Below are positions 1 to 12,000 of a stretch of 64,000 nucleotides of DNA, piece after piece (the first letter of the stretch is position 1; every line of letters starts with the position of its first letter). The translations under genes were made by a program, and so were the position numbers. The notes under the pieces are model-generated. The model was given only the letters and a program-made list of their open reading frames with translations, searched no databases and had not been told where the DNA came from. The DNA is from Notamacropus eugenii (taxonomy: Eukaryota; Chordata; Mammalia; Diprotodontia; Macropodidae). The stretch spans positions 100,727,828 through 100,791,827 of the forward strand of contig NC_092879.1 in assembly GCF_028372415.1 (NCBI RefSeq), given 5' to 3'.

Positions 1-589
1 TCCTCCTCCCCAAGTATTGTGCTGCTCGTACAGGGATCTCTGTGCCTAGGGGTCGCCTCTCCTCTGAGGCAAACCAGGCCTCAGGGCTTATCTCTCCACC
101 CGCCCATGATCCTTCTCTATATATTTAGATAATGCACATGAACATATACATCTTCCATGTGGGGCACCCCCTCCATACCTTATGCTTTGTATTTGCTTTA
201 TATTTTCTATATGCTTTATAACTGGCTTTTCTTTGCTGATATGGGGACCTTCTCCTTAGTTGCCGCCTCTGTCTCTACTTCTTGCTGTCTGTGATGTTTC
301 CCACAAGGATTGAGTTCTGCTGCAATCAGCATGGTCAATGGGGGGTGGGGTGGAGAGGAGAGAGAAATCTCCTCCCGATGTACTCTGGGAGAAGGCCAAG
401 ATCACCCCTCTCTCAGGAACCAGTCCTTCCTCCATACACACAAGACTCTCTTCTACGCTCCCAGAGTTCACATTCCTTCAGTTTGGCTCGAGCTGGCAAG
501 TCAGCTTTGTAAAGGTCATCAGGGCCAGACGAATGACGTATGGTAGCCCTCTTTTACTTCAATCAGTCTCCATCAGTTTAGTGTGATTC
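1..589. other. No gene recognised
   Basis: Open frames of 71-82 codons overlap on both strands and look random. No splice-supported exon or clear repeat was recognised. Confidence 0.5.
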
Positions 590-1390
590 CACAGGGGGCT
601 GTGATTCCAGTGACACGCTTATCAATGAATGTACATCTAGTCGCTCTAGTCAACTAATATTCATATAAGAAGTAAATATATGAATACATATTATATTTAG
701 GGATAATGAGATAAGATAGATTATTTCTTATAACAGGCCCCAAACTTTAAACTACAAGTCATCTGTTCATTTGCTTGTTATTATCAAGTTCACTTAGCTA
801 AGCACCAGAATGCTGATTAGGAGACCTTGTGGCCTGTAGGGCCAAGGCCAATGTGGGTGAGAGGACTACAGGGCTCTGGATCTCCACCCCTTTTGGCTTA
901 ATCACCATGACAAAGCCCAGTGTGGGTGGGATGTCCTAACTCGACGTGGAAAGTCCCTCATTCCCCCAACCTATTTTGGTACCTCTGGACCAACCTCTCT
1001 TGCCCAACTCGGGGAGTTACCCATCTTATGACCACTTAGTCATGGGAGATGACCCTTGCCTTGCCCATCCTATGACCACCCATGCTGATGCATCATTTCT
1101 GGCCTTCCTGGGGGGTCAAGAGCAAGACTTATCAACCAATGCGACTATTTTACTTTGCCCCTTCTTTGTCCCTGGAGGAAGAGGGCATCTCAGATCATGG
1201 GGAAGATCTGAGGTCCACTTCATTAGAGGGAGCCATGGACCCTTTAATAAAGTGCTATCACCTTGGAGCTCTGCCTTAGTTTATTTTATTGTAGATTGGA
1301 ATATGGCAGGCTGAACCAAGAGGCCTCAGAGGCCCAGAGAGCCCTAAGAAGTTAAGGAAGACAAAAGGAGGCCACCCGGCTCCAACCTGG
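590..1390 (+). mobile_element. Possible solo LTR fossil (endogenous retrovirus-like), uncertain
   Basis: This block is unlike the flanking LINE/SINE sequence. Near 1,245 it has AATAAAG, followed within 30 nt by a T-rich tract, the order expected at an LTR R/U5 boundary. No internal viral genes are seen nearby and the family is unknown. It could be another repeat type. Confidence 0.25.
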
Positions 1391-1449
1391 AAACACTATG
1401 TGTCAAGCCTTCATCTGCTCTGGCTGAATGTCGTCGGTACGTCCGCCAT

Positions 1450-1555
1450 TAGACTGGGAGTTCCTTCAAAGTAGGGATCAGGTTTTTACCTTTTTTTATA
1501 TCCCCATTGATTGGCACAGTGCCTGGCACATAGTAGGGACTTAATAAGTGTTGCC
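1450..1555 (+). mobile_element. L2 LINE 3' end
   Basis: Reads like the L2/MIR 3' end: a GGGAGTTCC block, then GCACAGTGCCTGGCACATAG and TAATAAGTG. Confidence 0.75.
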
Positions 1556-1625
1556 TTACACTTACTAGCTGTGTGACCCTGAGCTTAACCCTGACTGCCT
1601 CTCCCCAAAAACCAAAAAAGAAATG
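1556..1625 (+). mobile_element. tRNA-related SINE fragment with A-rich tail
   Basis: CTTACTAGCTGTGTGACCCT with an A-rich CCAAAAAAG tail, typical of the short marsupial tRNA-headed SINE. The 5' part is missing. Confidence 0.6.
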
Positions 1626-1789
1626 CCTGACTTACAGGTGGAGGTGAAAGAAGTTCAATTCAGTTCATAAAAAAACTCCACAAGCACCCACTGTGCATAT
1701 AGAGCAATACATTAGATCTGGCCCCGACTTTAGGAGAGTTACAATCTAGGAAGGGAGCAAAACATATATGTAAATAAAGCCAACAATTC

Positions 1790-2625
1790 AGTTCAATGAG
1801 CATTTCATTGGTGACTATTATCTGCTAGGCATTGTGCTAAGTACTGGAAATTTTTAAAAAATGGAAGAAAGAAAGGGAAAGAAAGAAAGAAAAGAAATAG
1901 TCCCTACCCTCAAGGACCTTACATTCTCCTGGTGTGTAGGACATGTACCCAAATACACAAGTACAGAGTAGAATCAAGACAAAGTCATTTAGGGGAGGAA
2001 CTGGGTAAGGCATCTGCTAAGAGGTGAATACTAAGAATGTTCCAGGCATGAGGGACAGCCTGTACAAAGATGTGGAGGTGGGAAATGGGATGTTGGAAAA
2101 CAATTTGTCTGGAACACAAAGTATGTCAAGGGAAGTGATGTGTCATCAGTTTGAGCAGAGAGGTTGGAGACATATGGTGAAGGGCTTCACAGTCCAGGGG
2201 TATTTATATTTTATCCTAGGTGCAACAGAGGATGCACAGGATTGTCATCGTCAGCCCTGCACTTTAGGAAAACCACTTTAGTGAGTAAACGGAGGGTGGA
2301 CTGGAGAGGGGAGAGGCTTGTGGCAGGCAGAGCCCCCAGCCACTACTGCCCAGGTTCAGGTGTGAGGTGATGAGAGCCTGCAGCAGGGTGGGGGCAGTGT
2401 TGGATTCTAGCCAAGAGAAGATAGGGCTGATCAAGCACTCAAAGAGCAGAGATTTCATTCAGAAACTGTGAGGGAAGTGATCAGAAGAAAAAGGGAGCTG
2501 GAGAAGGAAGGCCCCTAGGTTTTGTGGAACCGTCAGACTTCTGGGGGGGAGAGGGAAGGAGGGGTTTGCTCAGCCTGTGTCATGAGGTCCAAAGGCCAGG
2601 AACGTGAACTGTTGGGACTGAGGAA
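1790..2625 (-). mobile_element. L2 LINE, antisense
   Basis: Starts with the reversed L2 3' end (TGCTAGGCATTGTGCTAAGT). It continues through the diverged L2 ORF2 region, including GAGGTGATGAGAGCCTGCAG and GGGTGGGGGCAGTGTTGGA. A GAAA-rich tract interrupts it at about 1,860-1,895. Confidence 0.8.
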
Positions 2626-2794
2626 TTCTTGACAAAAACTGTCAAATATGTACTAAAGAATTTTGGATCATGGGGAAAAAGGAGAGAGGGAAAGCACAAG
2701 ACCTATTTCTCTTTGCCTTCACGATATGTAGATTCGGGAGTTATCTGCACAGAGATGGGAGGTGAACTCACTAGTGTTAAGATCATTAAGAAAG

Positions 2795-2985
2795 AAAGTA
2801 CATACATACACAAGAACATACACACAGACATGGACACATGTACACACAGACACGTGTGCATACACAGGACATGCGCACACACAGGGCATGTGCACATGGA
2901 CACACATGTGATAGGACACATGGATGTGCACACATGGACATGTGTAGGCACATAGGACATGTGTACATGCATACACACTCATTTC
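2795..2985. repeat. Degenerate CA/ACATG-rich repeat
   Basis: Imperfect array of CACA, ACATG and ACACATGTG-like units, about 190 nt long. It opens spurious frames on both strands rich in His/Thr or Cys/Met/Val. Confidence 0.85.
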
Positions 2986-3275
2986 AATTTCTTGTTTATT
3001 TTGAGCATTCTTTTCATTCTCTCCCTCCTTCCCACCCCTCCCCCACCCACTGAGAAGGCAAGTGCTATGATCTCAGTTGCACATGTGAAATAATGCAAAA
3101 AGAGGTCCATATTAGGCGTATATTTTTTTTAAAAAAAGCCAGAAAACGAAGTGAGAAAATTCCATTTCCATCTGCGCTCCAAATCCAGCAGTTCTCTGGA
3201 GGTGAGAGTATTTTTTCGTCATGAGTCCTTTGAAGTCACCTTGGATCACTGTATTAGCCAGAGCAACCACCTTGG
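2986..3275 (-). mobile_element. L1 LINE 3' UTR fragment, antisense
   Basis: Same order as the other antisense L1 3' ends here: TCTCCCTCC, a GAGAAGGCAAG block, CATCTGCGCTCCAAAT, then TCGTCATGAGTCCTTTG. Close to recalled marsupial L1 3' ends. Confidence 0.7.
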
Positions 3276-3379
3276 AAAAAGAGGATGGAGAAAATGGGGA
3301 AGTCCCAAGGCCTCTGGGGCACATTCTGGGTGCAGGGAATGGGTTATGAATGATGAACTGGAATGAGGGAAAACATTAG

Positions 3380-3480
3380 TACTTGCCATACTCCAATCAT
3401 CACACTAAGCCCTGGGGATACAAATAGACAAACAAAGACACTTTCTCACCTAAACCAGCTTACACTGTAAGCGGAACACC
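3380..3480 (-). mobile_element. L2 3' end fragment, antisense
   Basis: CACACTAAGCCCTGGGGATAC followed by the ACTTTCTCACC / CTTACACTGTAAG pattern of a reversed L2 3' end. Confidence 0.6.
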
Positions 3481-3497
3481 AGGCTCAAGGCAGAAAG

Positions 3498-3720
3498 GAA
3501 ATGAGCGTTTATTAAGCATCCACTGTGTGCCGGGCAGTTAACAAATACTATCTCATTGGATTCTCACAAGAATCCTTAGAGGTAGGGGCTGTTATTTTCC
3601 CCATTTTAGAGTTGAAGAAAGTGAGGCAGAGTCACACAGCTCAGAAGGGTCCGAAGCTAGATTTGAACTAAGGTCTTCCTGACTCTAGGCTCAGCGCTCA
3701 ATCCACTGCAGCACCCCCGA
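3498..3720 (-). mobile_element. MIR-type CORE-SINE, antisense
   Basis: TTTATTAAGCATCCACTGTG, then CCCCATTTTAGAGTTGAAG, GTCACACAGCT and TTTGAACTAAGGTCTTCCTG, in reversed SINE order and nearly full length. Confidence 0.85.
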
Positions 3721-3819
3721 GAGCCTTGGGAATGGCCCGGGTGGCTAGTGAATGAGGAGGCTGTAGAAGAGGTGGCTGAAAAAGGAGATGATGAAATGAA
3801 ATATGGCTAGTGTTCACAT

Positions 3820-3905
3820 TACAGATGAGGAAACTGAGGCATCCCAGAGAAGTTACATGATTTGACTGAGGTCACACACACTGAACCTAGCATTAGTGTA
3901 GATCC
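3820..3905 (-). mobile_element. MIR fragment, antisense
   Basis: ACAGATGAGGAAACTGAGGC followed by GAGGTCACACACACTGAACC, the reversed MIR core. Confidence 0.7.
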
Positions 3906-3909
3906 AGCC

Positions 3910-5235
3910 AGGCTTCGTGGTAGTGGGATGACCTTGTGAACTATTCTAGACTGAAGAGCCCTTGGTCCTGATTGGGATGTCAGAGCAGACAGGGCCCTTA
4001 GGATACGTGAATGTCAAGATCTTAGGACAAGGACTACATGCGGCTTGATGTCTCTGATATGTTCCCATTAGGCAACATGTTAGTCTTATATTCACGGTCA
4101 TTTTGTAAGTCATTTTCTGAAATTCCCTGTTGATTTGTGTTCCAAAGGCACTGACTAGCCTGCTTCTTCAGGAATCACCTGGAGATTTGCTCCTGGGTTC
4201 ATTCGCACATCAAAGACTTCAACATGTTTTTATTTTAAAGATTATATGTATTTTCTTTGTCCAAATATTCCTGTTTTAGCTGGGTAGAAGATTCTGATAT
4301 GAAACCTAATTTCTTCTGATTTTTGATAAACTATGTTCTAGCTTTTTCTGTCTTTTCTCATCTTCAGAGAATAATCCTGTGCAATTACGATCAGAGTTCC
4401 CTTGAAAAAATGATTTTTCATTTGTTTGCACATTTTCACTTTATCAGCGAAGGTCTAGAGTTTGGCAACAATGTGTCTGGATGCCTTGAAACTGGCATTT
4501 CCCTCTGGTGTTACCTGATGAATTTCATTGCTCTATCATCTGTCCCCTGAGCTTAATAGTTCTGGGGAATTTTCTTGTGGGCATGATGGTACTTGCACAT
4601 GCTGTGATCATGGCTTGCCACAGGGGAAAGGTTAGGGAGCCTGCTTCTGGGAGATTCATGATGATGTGCAATCAAAGTGCCGTGGAGACACCCTGGAGCA
4701 GTGAGGGGGAGAGGGGAGAGGAAGAGGGAGTGAACATGGCCAGTTAGGGCTCAGCTGAAGGCACCAAAGAAAGATTCCCACAGGGGGCCTGAGGGCACCT
4801 GGAGGCCAGAGTGTAATTTGCTAAGTGGGATTTCCTCAAAAGTGAGAGTTGCACTTGTTATTCATATTTTCTTTTCACCCAACTCCTTGGCTATTTGCTA
4901 ATCAGCCTAGCCTGGACCCGAATCTTATCTCTGGATGACTTCACCCTTTCCTGCCTAGAACTTCTGTCTGAGGACCTGCTGTCCTGTGGGTGGCTGCCTC
5001 AGTTGCTCATTCTGTCTAGGGTTAGGCTTCCTTTCCCTCTAGCCACTTTGTTACCATCCATTTGGATGATGTGTGTCCCTGTGACCCCTCTTCCAGATTT
5101 TCAGTTCTTCAACCATATCAGATCGATTCTATCATAGTTCATGGAAAGAGTGGGTTAATCTTCTCCCCTGTGGTTCCATTCACTCTCCCTGCAACTTTCG
5201 AACCAAAATCTCCCTTCCCGCTCACTCTTCCCTCT
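3910..5235. other. No gene recognised
   Basis: Moderately AT-rich, T-rich on the plus strand between 4,200 and 4,500. No exon with protein similarity was seen. It may include an old LINE remnant I cannot place. Confidence 0.4.
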
Positions 5236-5239
5236 GTGT

Positions 5240-5342
5240 GTCATTTCCCTCAATTACAATCTAAGTTCCTGGAGGGCAGAGGCTGTCTTTGCTTTGGTAT
5301 TTGTATCCCTTCCCTCAGCCTTGTGTTTGGCTCTTGCTAAGA
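5240..5342 (+). mobile_element. L2 3' end fragment
   Basis: TAAGTTCCTGGAGGGCAGAG then TGTCTTTGCTTTGGTATTTG, the usual L2 3' terminal sequence. Confidence 0.7.
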
Positions 5343-5634
5343 GGTAAGGAGAGCCTTTTGGTTTATTCCAAGATCTAGGGATCTAATGATCCTGACCTCA
5401 CTCAAGCTGCTCCTCCTAGTCTTATAACCTTCATTTGGAAAGTTTTCAAGACTTCAGTTACCGTCTATGACCCTGTAGACCTTTGATCTTGTTTCCCAGC
5501 GCATTCTCTCCCTTTGGATGATTGGATTGCCAGCCTCCCAGGTTTTTACTCGGGTCCTCCCCACTCCTGCCCCAGTGCTATGGATTTTCATGATCATGTC
5601 ACCCTGGTCTGTTTCGTACTGGTGATGTATTTCT

Positions 5635-5795
5635 CATCAGAAGACATGGGTTCGAATCCTATGTCTGCGACATATCAGCTCCATTATCCTGTTAAACCTC
5701 TTTCAGCCTCAGTTTCCCTGCCTGTAGTACGTACCTCACACGGCTGCAATGCAGCTCATATTGTGAACTTTAAAGTACTAGGTAGTTTATGATGA
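5635..5795 (+). mobile_element. MIR-type SINE
   Basis: GACATGGGTTCGAATCCTAT, then CAGCCTCAGTTTCCCTGCC and ACTTTAAAGTACTAGG, in MIR order. Confidence 0.75.
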
Positions 5796-7430
5796 TGGAA
5801 TGTCAGATCTGTCTTAATTTCCTTTAAAGCAATTGGGTTAGAATCCAGTTGTATATGTCATGCTATGGGGCTGTTGTTGAATTAAATTAGTTATTTTTTC
5901 CTTCTAACAACTTGTCTTCCTTGTCTTGGGGCCCTTTTCATCCATAATCTTTCTTCGTGGTGCTGAAGCGCTTTCTTTTTGTGCTTGCTCATTTCCTTGT
6001 CCTTCCCGTCTCCTTATCTGACAGGAGATTCTCATTTGTGCTTCTTTGGTTGCTGCCCTTCTTTTCTCCTTTTCCCCGTTTATTTCTTTCTTTTGTAAAA
6101 TTTGGGGTCATTGATCTCTGTTCTTGCAGGGGATATTGACATACTGAGTTGTTATCTAGCCTCCAATTTCATCATCTCCCGGAACTTTCAAAGCCTGTTC
6201 CTTTCACAGCGATGACTTTCTTGATTGCCAGAGGAGCATGAATCTCCAATGCAGTACTGAGCGTAGTAGACGTCAGAGAGCCTCAACTCAAATTCCCTCG
6301 CCTTTGGGTTCCTTAGGAACTGGCCGAGGCCATGCTTTCCTAGCCCTGCCACACCTGGGAAAGGGACTCTAGACCACACGTGTCAGCCGTCCCTTTCTGA
6401 CCAGGAGCTAGACAGTATGTAGGGGCAGAGATGTGAGAAAGCCAAGGCAAGGGAGGCACTCGCCCCCAGGAGTGAATCTGAGGGATAGAGAACGGGCGGG
6501 ACCGAGCCTTCCAGCTCAGAGCCTAAGGAGGGAAGAACCACAGCACCAGCATATTCAGAAAGAAAGGGACGGCCCCTCACTAGAGGGACTGGCTGGATGA
6601 GATCACTGGGGTGGAAGAAATGAGAAGTGTGTTGAACACAGAGGCCCAGAAAGATTTGGCTTTGAACCGATCAGAGGAAAAGAAGTAGAGCTCAGAAAAC
6701 AACAGACACAACGACCGACAGCTTCGATGGAAACACCCATCACAAAACAACTGGAGGAGAAGTTTGCCAAGTGACCTGGAAGCTTGGCCCGAAGAAGAGA
6801 CAGAAGGGAGCGACTCTTCTCTGGCAGCCCGTGCAGGGACTAGCACTCACATCTTCAGACTTTTGCAACATATTTAATTCTGCTTATTGTCTTCTCTTCT
6901 TTCTCTTTTTCCTTTTCTTTTTTCATTAAAAAATGCGGTTTGTTATATGATTGGCTCTCTGGGAGGGCGGGGGAAGGATACTGAGAGAAATTCTGAGGAT
7001 TTAAAAAACCAAGATAGCAAACATGCCCTTCTCCTGGTTGTCCTTAGAGAGAGGGAGCTCCATTTTCTCTTCTCACCCTGGGCTCACAAGTTTGAGTGCT
7101 AGGGAGAAGACTACCCTGTTGTCTACTTCTCCGATTTCTTCCCAATGATCTCCAGTGGTGGCTCCGCCATTGACTTGCTCTGTGACCTTGGATAAGGTCC
7201 TTCCCCTCTCTAGGTCTTCATTGCCTTCTCTTGAACTTGCCTCTAAGGTAATTTTCATCTCCACTATTCCAGGAGTAGCTTAGAGGTAACCTCAGCCCCA
7301 ATGCTGGGTGTTGAATCCTGGGCCCCAACCCTTTGAGGTCATTTGGTCAGAGGGCAGAAAAACTAAAGAGAAGGCCAGCTGGTTGGTGACATCATCTCCC
7401 CATGGGCAGGTGACTCAGCTGAGCTGGTAG
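5796..7430. other. No gene recognised
   Basis: A T-rich stretch (5,900-6,130) is followed by mixed sequence. Minus-strand frames at 6,188-6,846 show no family features and no splice support. Confidence 0.4.
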
Positions 7431-7559
7431 CTGTCTGGTATCTCTGACTAGTGACCATGTGTGGTCCAGCCCAGCAGAGGCATAGGCAAGGGGGGCGCCT
7501 GGGGATAGTATACAGAGGGATTACGACTAAACTGACTACCTACCGCTGCCACTTTGCTA

Positions 7560-7930
7560 CTAAGAGACCCTCAGCGATTGACTCTCCATTGCTGCCATGC
7601 CTGGCATTTCGGGCTGTCCACAAACTCTCATCCCACTTTGTCTCCCATACAAACTGATCTCCTTGTTGTCCCACAAGCTGTATGCCCTTCTAAGCTGTTG
7701 CCTTTACCATTTCCCCCACCTGGTATGCCCTTCTTCATCCCCTTTATTTGTTTTAAGTCTGACCCTTCCAGCAAAGGCCCAACTCAAGGCTTGTGGTCTC
7801 CAGGGTCTTCTTAGATTTCCCCAGGCCATAGGTCTAGCTTGGTTTTCTCTGTACTTCTCCCCAAATGTTCAGAAGGCAGAAGCTATGCTTTATACGTCCC
7901 CGTGTGTCTCCATCAAGATAGTGTAACATG
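7560..7930 (+). mobile_element. L2 LINE 3' portion
   Basis: Contains the L2 3' UTR order: CTGGTATGCCCTTCTTCATC, TCTGACCCTTCCAGCAAAGG, then GTACTTCTCCCCAAATG and CAGAAGGCAGAAGC. Confidence 0.6.
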
Positions 7931-8265
7931 GCACCTCCTCCACATATACATGCCCATGCATATGGAGATGTCTTGATGCTTAGGGGAACCACCTGGGGCC
8001 TGATTGGAGGAGGGGGTTGGGGAGGCATTCTTATTAACAGGTGTCCTGAAAGGTCCTGAGGTAGACCCCAAAGTAGGCCTCAAGCTGTCATTTCACTGCC
8101 CCTCTAGGACTTGGGGGGAGGTGGAAAAACACGGCTGCTCCGAGTCAGCTCTTTGGAAGGAAATGAATGGGGCATATGAGCCTGGGAACCATGGCCTCAG
8201 GTTCTGTGGGATGAGTCTTAGCCTAGGATGCCTTCTCTGGAGCTGGGATGCAGCCTCAGAGGAAA

Positions 8266-8294
8266 CAGACAGACAGAAAGACAGACAGACAGAC

Positions 8295-8340
<46 letters not shown>
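8266..8340 (+). repeat. (CAGA)n then (AC)n microsatellite
   Basis: Compound repeat with GACA/CAGA units to about 8,295, then pure AC to 8,340. Confidence 0.97.
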
Positions 8341-8342
<2 letters not shown>

Positions 8343-8463
8343 TCCTCACTGCCCTGCCCCCCCCATATAGGTATTTTCGCTTAATAGACCTTAAGAAGGC
8401 TCGCTAGCAAAGGTCTAGATACCACATATATGTCCAGGCATCCAGGATGTCACACAGCTTCCC

Positions 8464-8555
8464 CTCACACACACACACACACACTCACACACACACACAT
8501 ACTCACAGTCTTCACACACTCACACACACCCTCATGCATACACACTCACACCCAG
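8464..8555 (+). repeat. Interrupted (CA)n microsatellite
   Basis: CA runs broken by TC and CATAC, about 90 nt, 125 nt after the previous repeat. Confidence 0.95.
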
Positions 8556-8889
8556 AAGAGACATTCCTGAGCAGATACAAACACAGCCTCCATGTGTGCT
8601 TTGTAGAAGTAGCTAGCCAACATCCGCATTTGCACAGAGGAATGAATCTTTGGAGCTGGTTGTGGGCAACCCAGCCTCAGGGCCTCCTTTCAGGAGCAGC
8701 CTCCATGAACAGTGCCTTCCCCCATTCTTTCCTGGCACTCCCTGGATCCTGCCTTTGGCCCAACCCCTCCAAGATGGCTTGCTCCATAGCCAAAGGTGAA
8801 GATAGGGGCTGTCACAATCCCCAGTGGCGTTATGCCAAATTAGGGGAAAGAGCAGGTGGGTGGGCAGGGAGGTTGGAGCTTGGGGTGGC

Positions 8890-9011
8890 CTGTGAGTGAG
8901 TCTGTGCGCGTGTGTATGTGTGTGCACCGGAGAGGCTGGGAGAGCCAAGACAGGGACAGGAGACCCGTAGCTCTGGCTGGAGAGCAGTCAGCACTGGTCA
9001 GCCCTGGCACC
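8890..9011 (+). promoter_or_regulatory. AWAT2: Probable AWAT2 5' UTR / core promoter zone
   Basis: The bases just upstream of the AWAT2 start must hold the 5' UTR and probably the transcription start. A short (GT)-rich run lies at about 8904-8924. I see no TATA box, CpG island or clear initiator, so the start site cannot be placed. Confidence 0.35.
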
Positions 9012-9093
9012 ATGGGCTCCATCTCCAAGGACCTGAAGACAGCACTGGAGGTCTGCTCCATCTTCCAGTGGGCTCTGAGTGCCTTTCTCATCG
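9012..9093 (+). CDS. AWAT2: AWAT2 exon 1 (coding part)
   Basis: Encodes residues 1-27, starting MGSISKDLKTALEV and running into the first hydrophobic segment. It ends in phase 1 at a GTGAGT donor. The first few residues differ from the human start as recalled, while KDLKTAL and FQW are shared. Confidence 0.9.
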
Positions 9094-12000
9094 GTGAGTC
9101 CAGTGCAGGGCAGGGACCGTGGCTCCTGCTGGATGGATGCATGTGTGGATGGATGGAAGGATGGGTGGATGAATACGTTTGGGGTTTGCCTATGCCTCAG
9201 GCTGGGTGAGTGGCTCACACTCTGAATGCATGTTAGATGTATGGGGATGCCCATGTGTAGGTGGGCAGAGCTATGGGCAGTTGGGTCTCGTTTGGCAAAG
9301 ATACTGCCCAGCTACTGCCCAGCTCCATTGTGGTAGAGGAGCGACCTGGGCCGGTTCCTGCAGAGAAGCTAGGGAAATTCTTGTTCCTGAGGACTTTACA
9401 AAGAGGAGGGCTTTCCCCCTTTTGAGGTCCCTTAGGTGAGCCCTGCATGAGGAAGGGGTATGCACTAGGTGGTTTGGTGAGAGCTTCTGAGATGGAGAGG
9501 CAGTGTGGCATTGTGGGTAGGGCACTGGACTTGGGATAAGGAAGGCCTGGGTTCAAATCTCACCTCAGACCCTTACTGGCTGAGTAACTGTGTGTAGCAT
9601 TTCCCGTACTTGACAATTCAGCCACATGGGCCTTCTCTCTGCCTCTCATATACTGTCAGCCACCAAGCATTTATTAAATGCTTGCTCTGTGCCAGATTTT
9701 GGTAAGTGGCAGAGATCTCCCATCTCCCTGCATTTGGCCTGGGCTGTTCCAGCCATGCTCTCCACATCCCTCTGCATCCTGCTGTCCTGCAGCTGCCAGG
9801 CAGCTCTTTTGGGCTGACACCGGCTGTTAGATGACTTTGACAGGTTTTGTTCTTAATGAAGCCAAAGCAGAAAAAATCCAGGGCTGTGGTCTTCTCAAGG
9901 AGGTTGGTTGATCATTTGATCAGTCAGAGGATCACATGCTTTTAAAATGTCAGAGCCAGAGAGGACTTCCTAAGACATAGATAGTTAGAACTGGGACAGG
10001 CTCTGGGATGTAGAATTAGAGCTGGCAGGCCCCAGGAACATCAGACCTTGGAGCTGGAAGGTACAAAGGAGAGTGGCTGGGATGAGCCAGTATTTGCTCA
10101 CTCCTTCATCAGGACAGATTGGCCTGGGCTGGCAGTGCAGGAGCAGGGGTCTAGTGGGGCCCCCCTTTGACCCTGGGATAGGATCATGTGCCAGGCCAGT
10201 GGGAGGGGCGCAGAGCCGATGAAGTGACCTGGGTCTGGGTGAGTGCAGGAAGACCTTTGCATAGTAGATTTAAGGACACATTCGTATGAAGCTGGGATAG
10301 GAGGGGGAGGGGAGGTATACCCCAGATGTCAGGCACGTGGGGGCAAAGGCCTGATTCTCCTGCCCTAGTTATAGCTCAGGATTAGGTGAACTCACAGGTC
10401 CCTTCCAGATCACTTGGGCTGTGAGACAGGTTTAAATTAAAACCTGTAGAGTTAATGGCAGAAGGCGTCTGGGACACAGGAGATTGAGGGGGAGAAGAGA
10501 GCGTTATTGTGACGAAAGGTGAGCCATAGGAGGCTTGAGGAAGGATGATAAGGTTTGGAAGAGGTGCTATGGAGAGTGGGGTAGGGGGTTAATTAGGGAG
10601 TTGTGAGGGCCCGGTTGAGGTTGTGCAACATGTATTTGCAGCGGACCCAGTCAGCCCACTTTGCTGATTTGTTTCTAGCTTCATTCAGCAGCATGTGAGC
10701 AAGAGAAAAGGCAGTGGGAGTGATTCTAGCCAGAGGCATGGCAGGACAAGACAGGTGAAAACAAGGGGGCAAGAGACTTGAGGAGAGGATGGTGTAGAAC
10801 TGAGCTGGTTCACCAAGGGATCGAGATGGAGAAAAGAGACCAAAGTCAGTTCTGGGGTGATGGTCAGGGAAAGAGCTGAGGGGCTGAAGTGCTGCAGGCC
10901 TTAGGGATTGTGGGAGGGTTGGAGGTCATGATCAGACCTTTGTTTTAGGAAAATCCCTTTAGTGCCTGAAAGGAGGATGAGAGCCTTGAGGCAGGTAGAC
11001 CCCCAGCAGCTATGGCTATAGCTCAGATGTAAGGGGACGAAGCCCTACAGCAGGGGGTGGCAGCAGCAGAGGAGAGAAGGGGGCAGGTTTGAGAAATATT
11101 ACACAGGTGAAGCTGACAGACTTTGGCAGTAGCTTGGATTATGGAGCGTGAGACAGTAAGGGGAGCAGGATAACTGACTGCAAGCCTGGGGGACTGGGAG
11201 AAAGGTGGTGCTCTCTGTGGTAACAGCCAATGTAAGAGAAGAGAGGGTTAGAAGGGTTCCCTTTTGGACACACTGAATTTCAGATGCCTGCCAGTTTGAG
11301 GTGTGTGAAAGGCTATTGGAGTCACAAGCTTGGCAGTCAGGACAGAGATGGGGGCAGGAAAGATAGAATTGAGAATCGGCAGAATAAATATGGTCATTCA
11401 ATTCATGGAAGTTGATGAGATCACCAAGTCGTGAATGGAATTTAAAAAAAAGATTCCTCCTTGGCCTGGACCTGTGATTTCATCAGAACCGGCTGCTCCT
11501 GGCATCACTGCAGATCAATAACCGTTCTGTAATTATAAAGGCAGAATCGAGATTCCGATTTGGACATTCTCTGCATAGAGATGATAATGGCCCTTGAGGG
11601 AGGTATTAAATGATCAAAGGAGAGAGGGTAGGGAAAAGAGGAGAGGGCCCTTGAGGGACACCCACTCTTGGGCAGGAGATAGATTCTGATCCCCCAGAAG
11701 AAAGTAAAAAGGGCAGGTAGACAGAGAAGAGAACCAGGGGAGAGCAGAGCCCAAGAAGTCAGGGAGAGGAGGGAACAATCAGCAGAGGTCCAAGGGGGTG
11801 TCCAAGTAAGATGAAGCCTTAAAAAAAGCCATCAGATTTAGCAATTAAGAGACCACTTGGTGACCTCGGCAGGAGTAGTTTTTGTAAAGTGCTGGGCTGA
11901 GAAGAGTGAGTGGGCACAAAGTGAATGCGGTGAATTTGAGAAGTGGGGGGGAGAGCTTGAGGACCTGGCAGGGCCCAGGAAATGGCATCCTGGAGAGAGC

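Noticed and set aside
8266-8555. Regular repeats as a CRISPR array
   Set aside because: These are dinucleotide microsatellites in a vertebrate genome, with no spacer structure.
1-8890. OTUD6A or IGBP1, the human neighbours on the AWAT2 side
   Set aside because: No exon or intronless frame with such similarity was seen before AWAT2. OTUD6A is also, as I recall, a placental retrogene.
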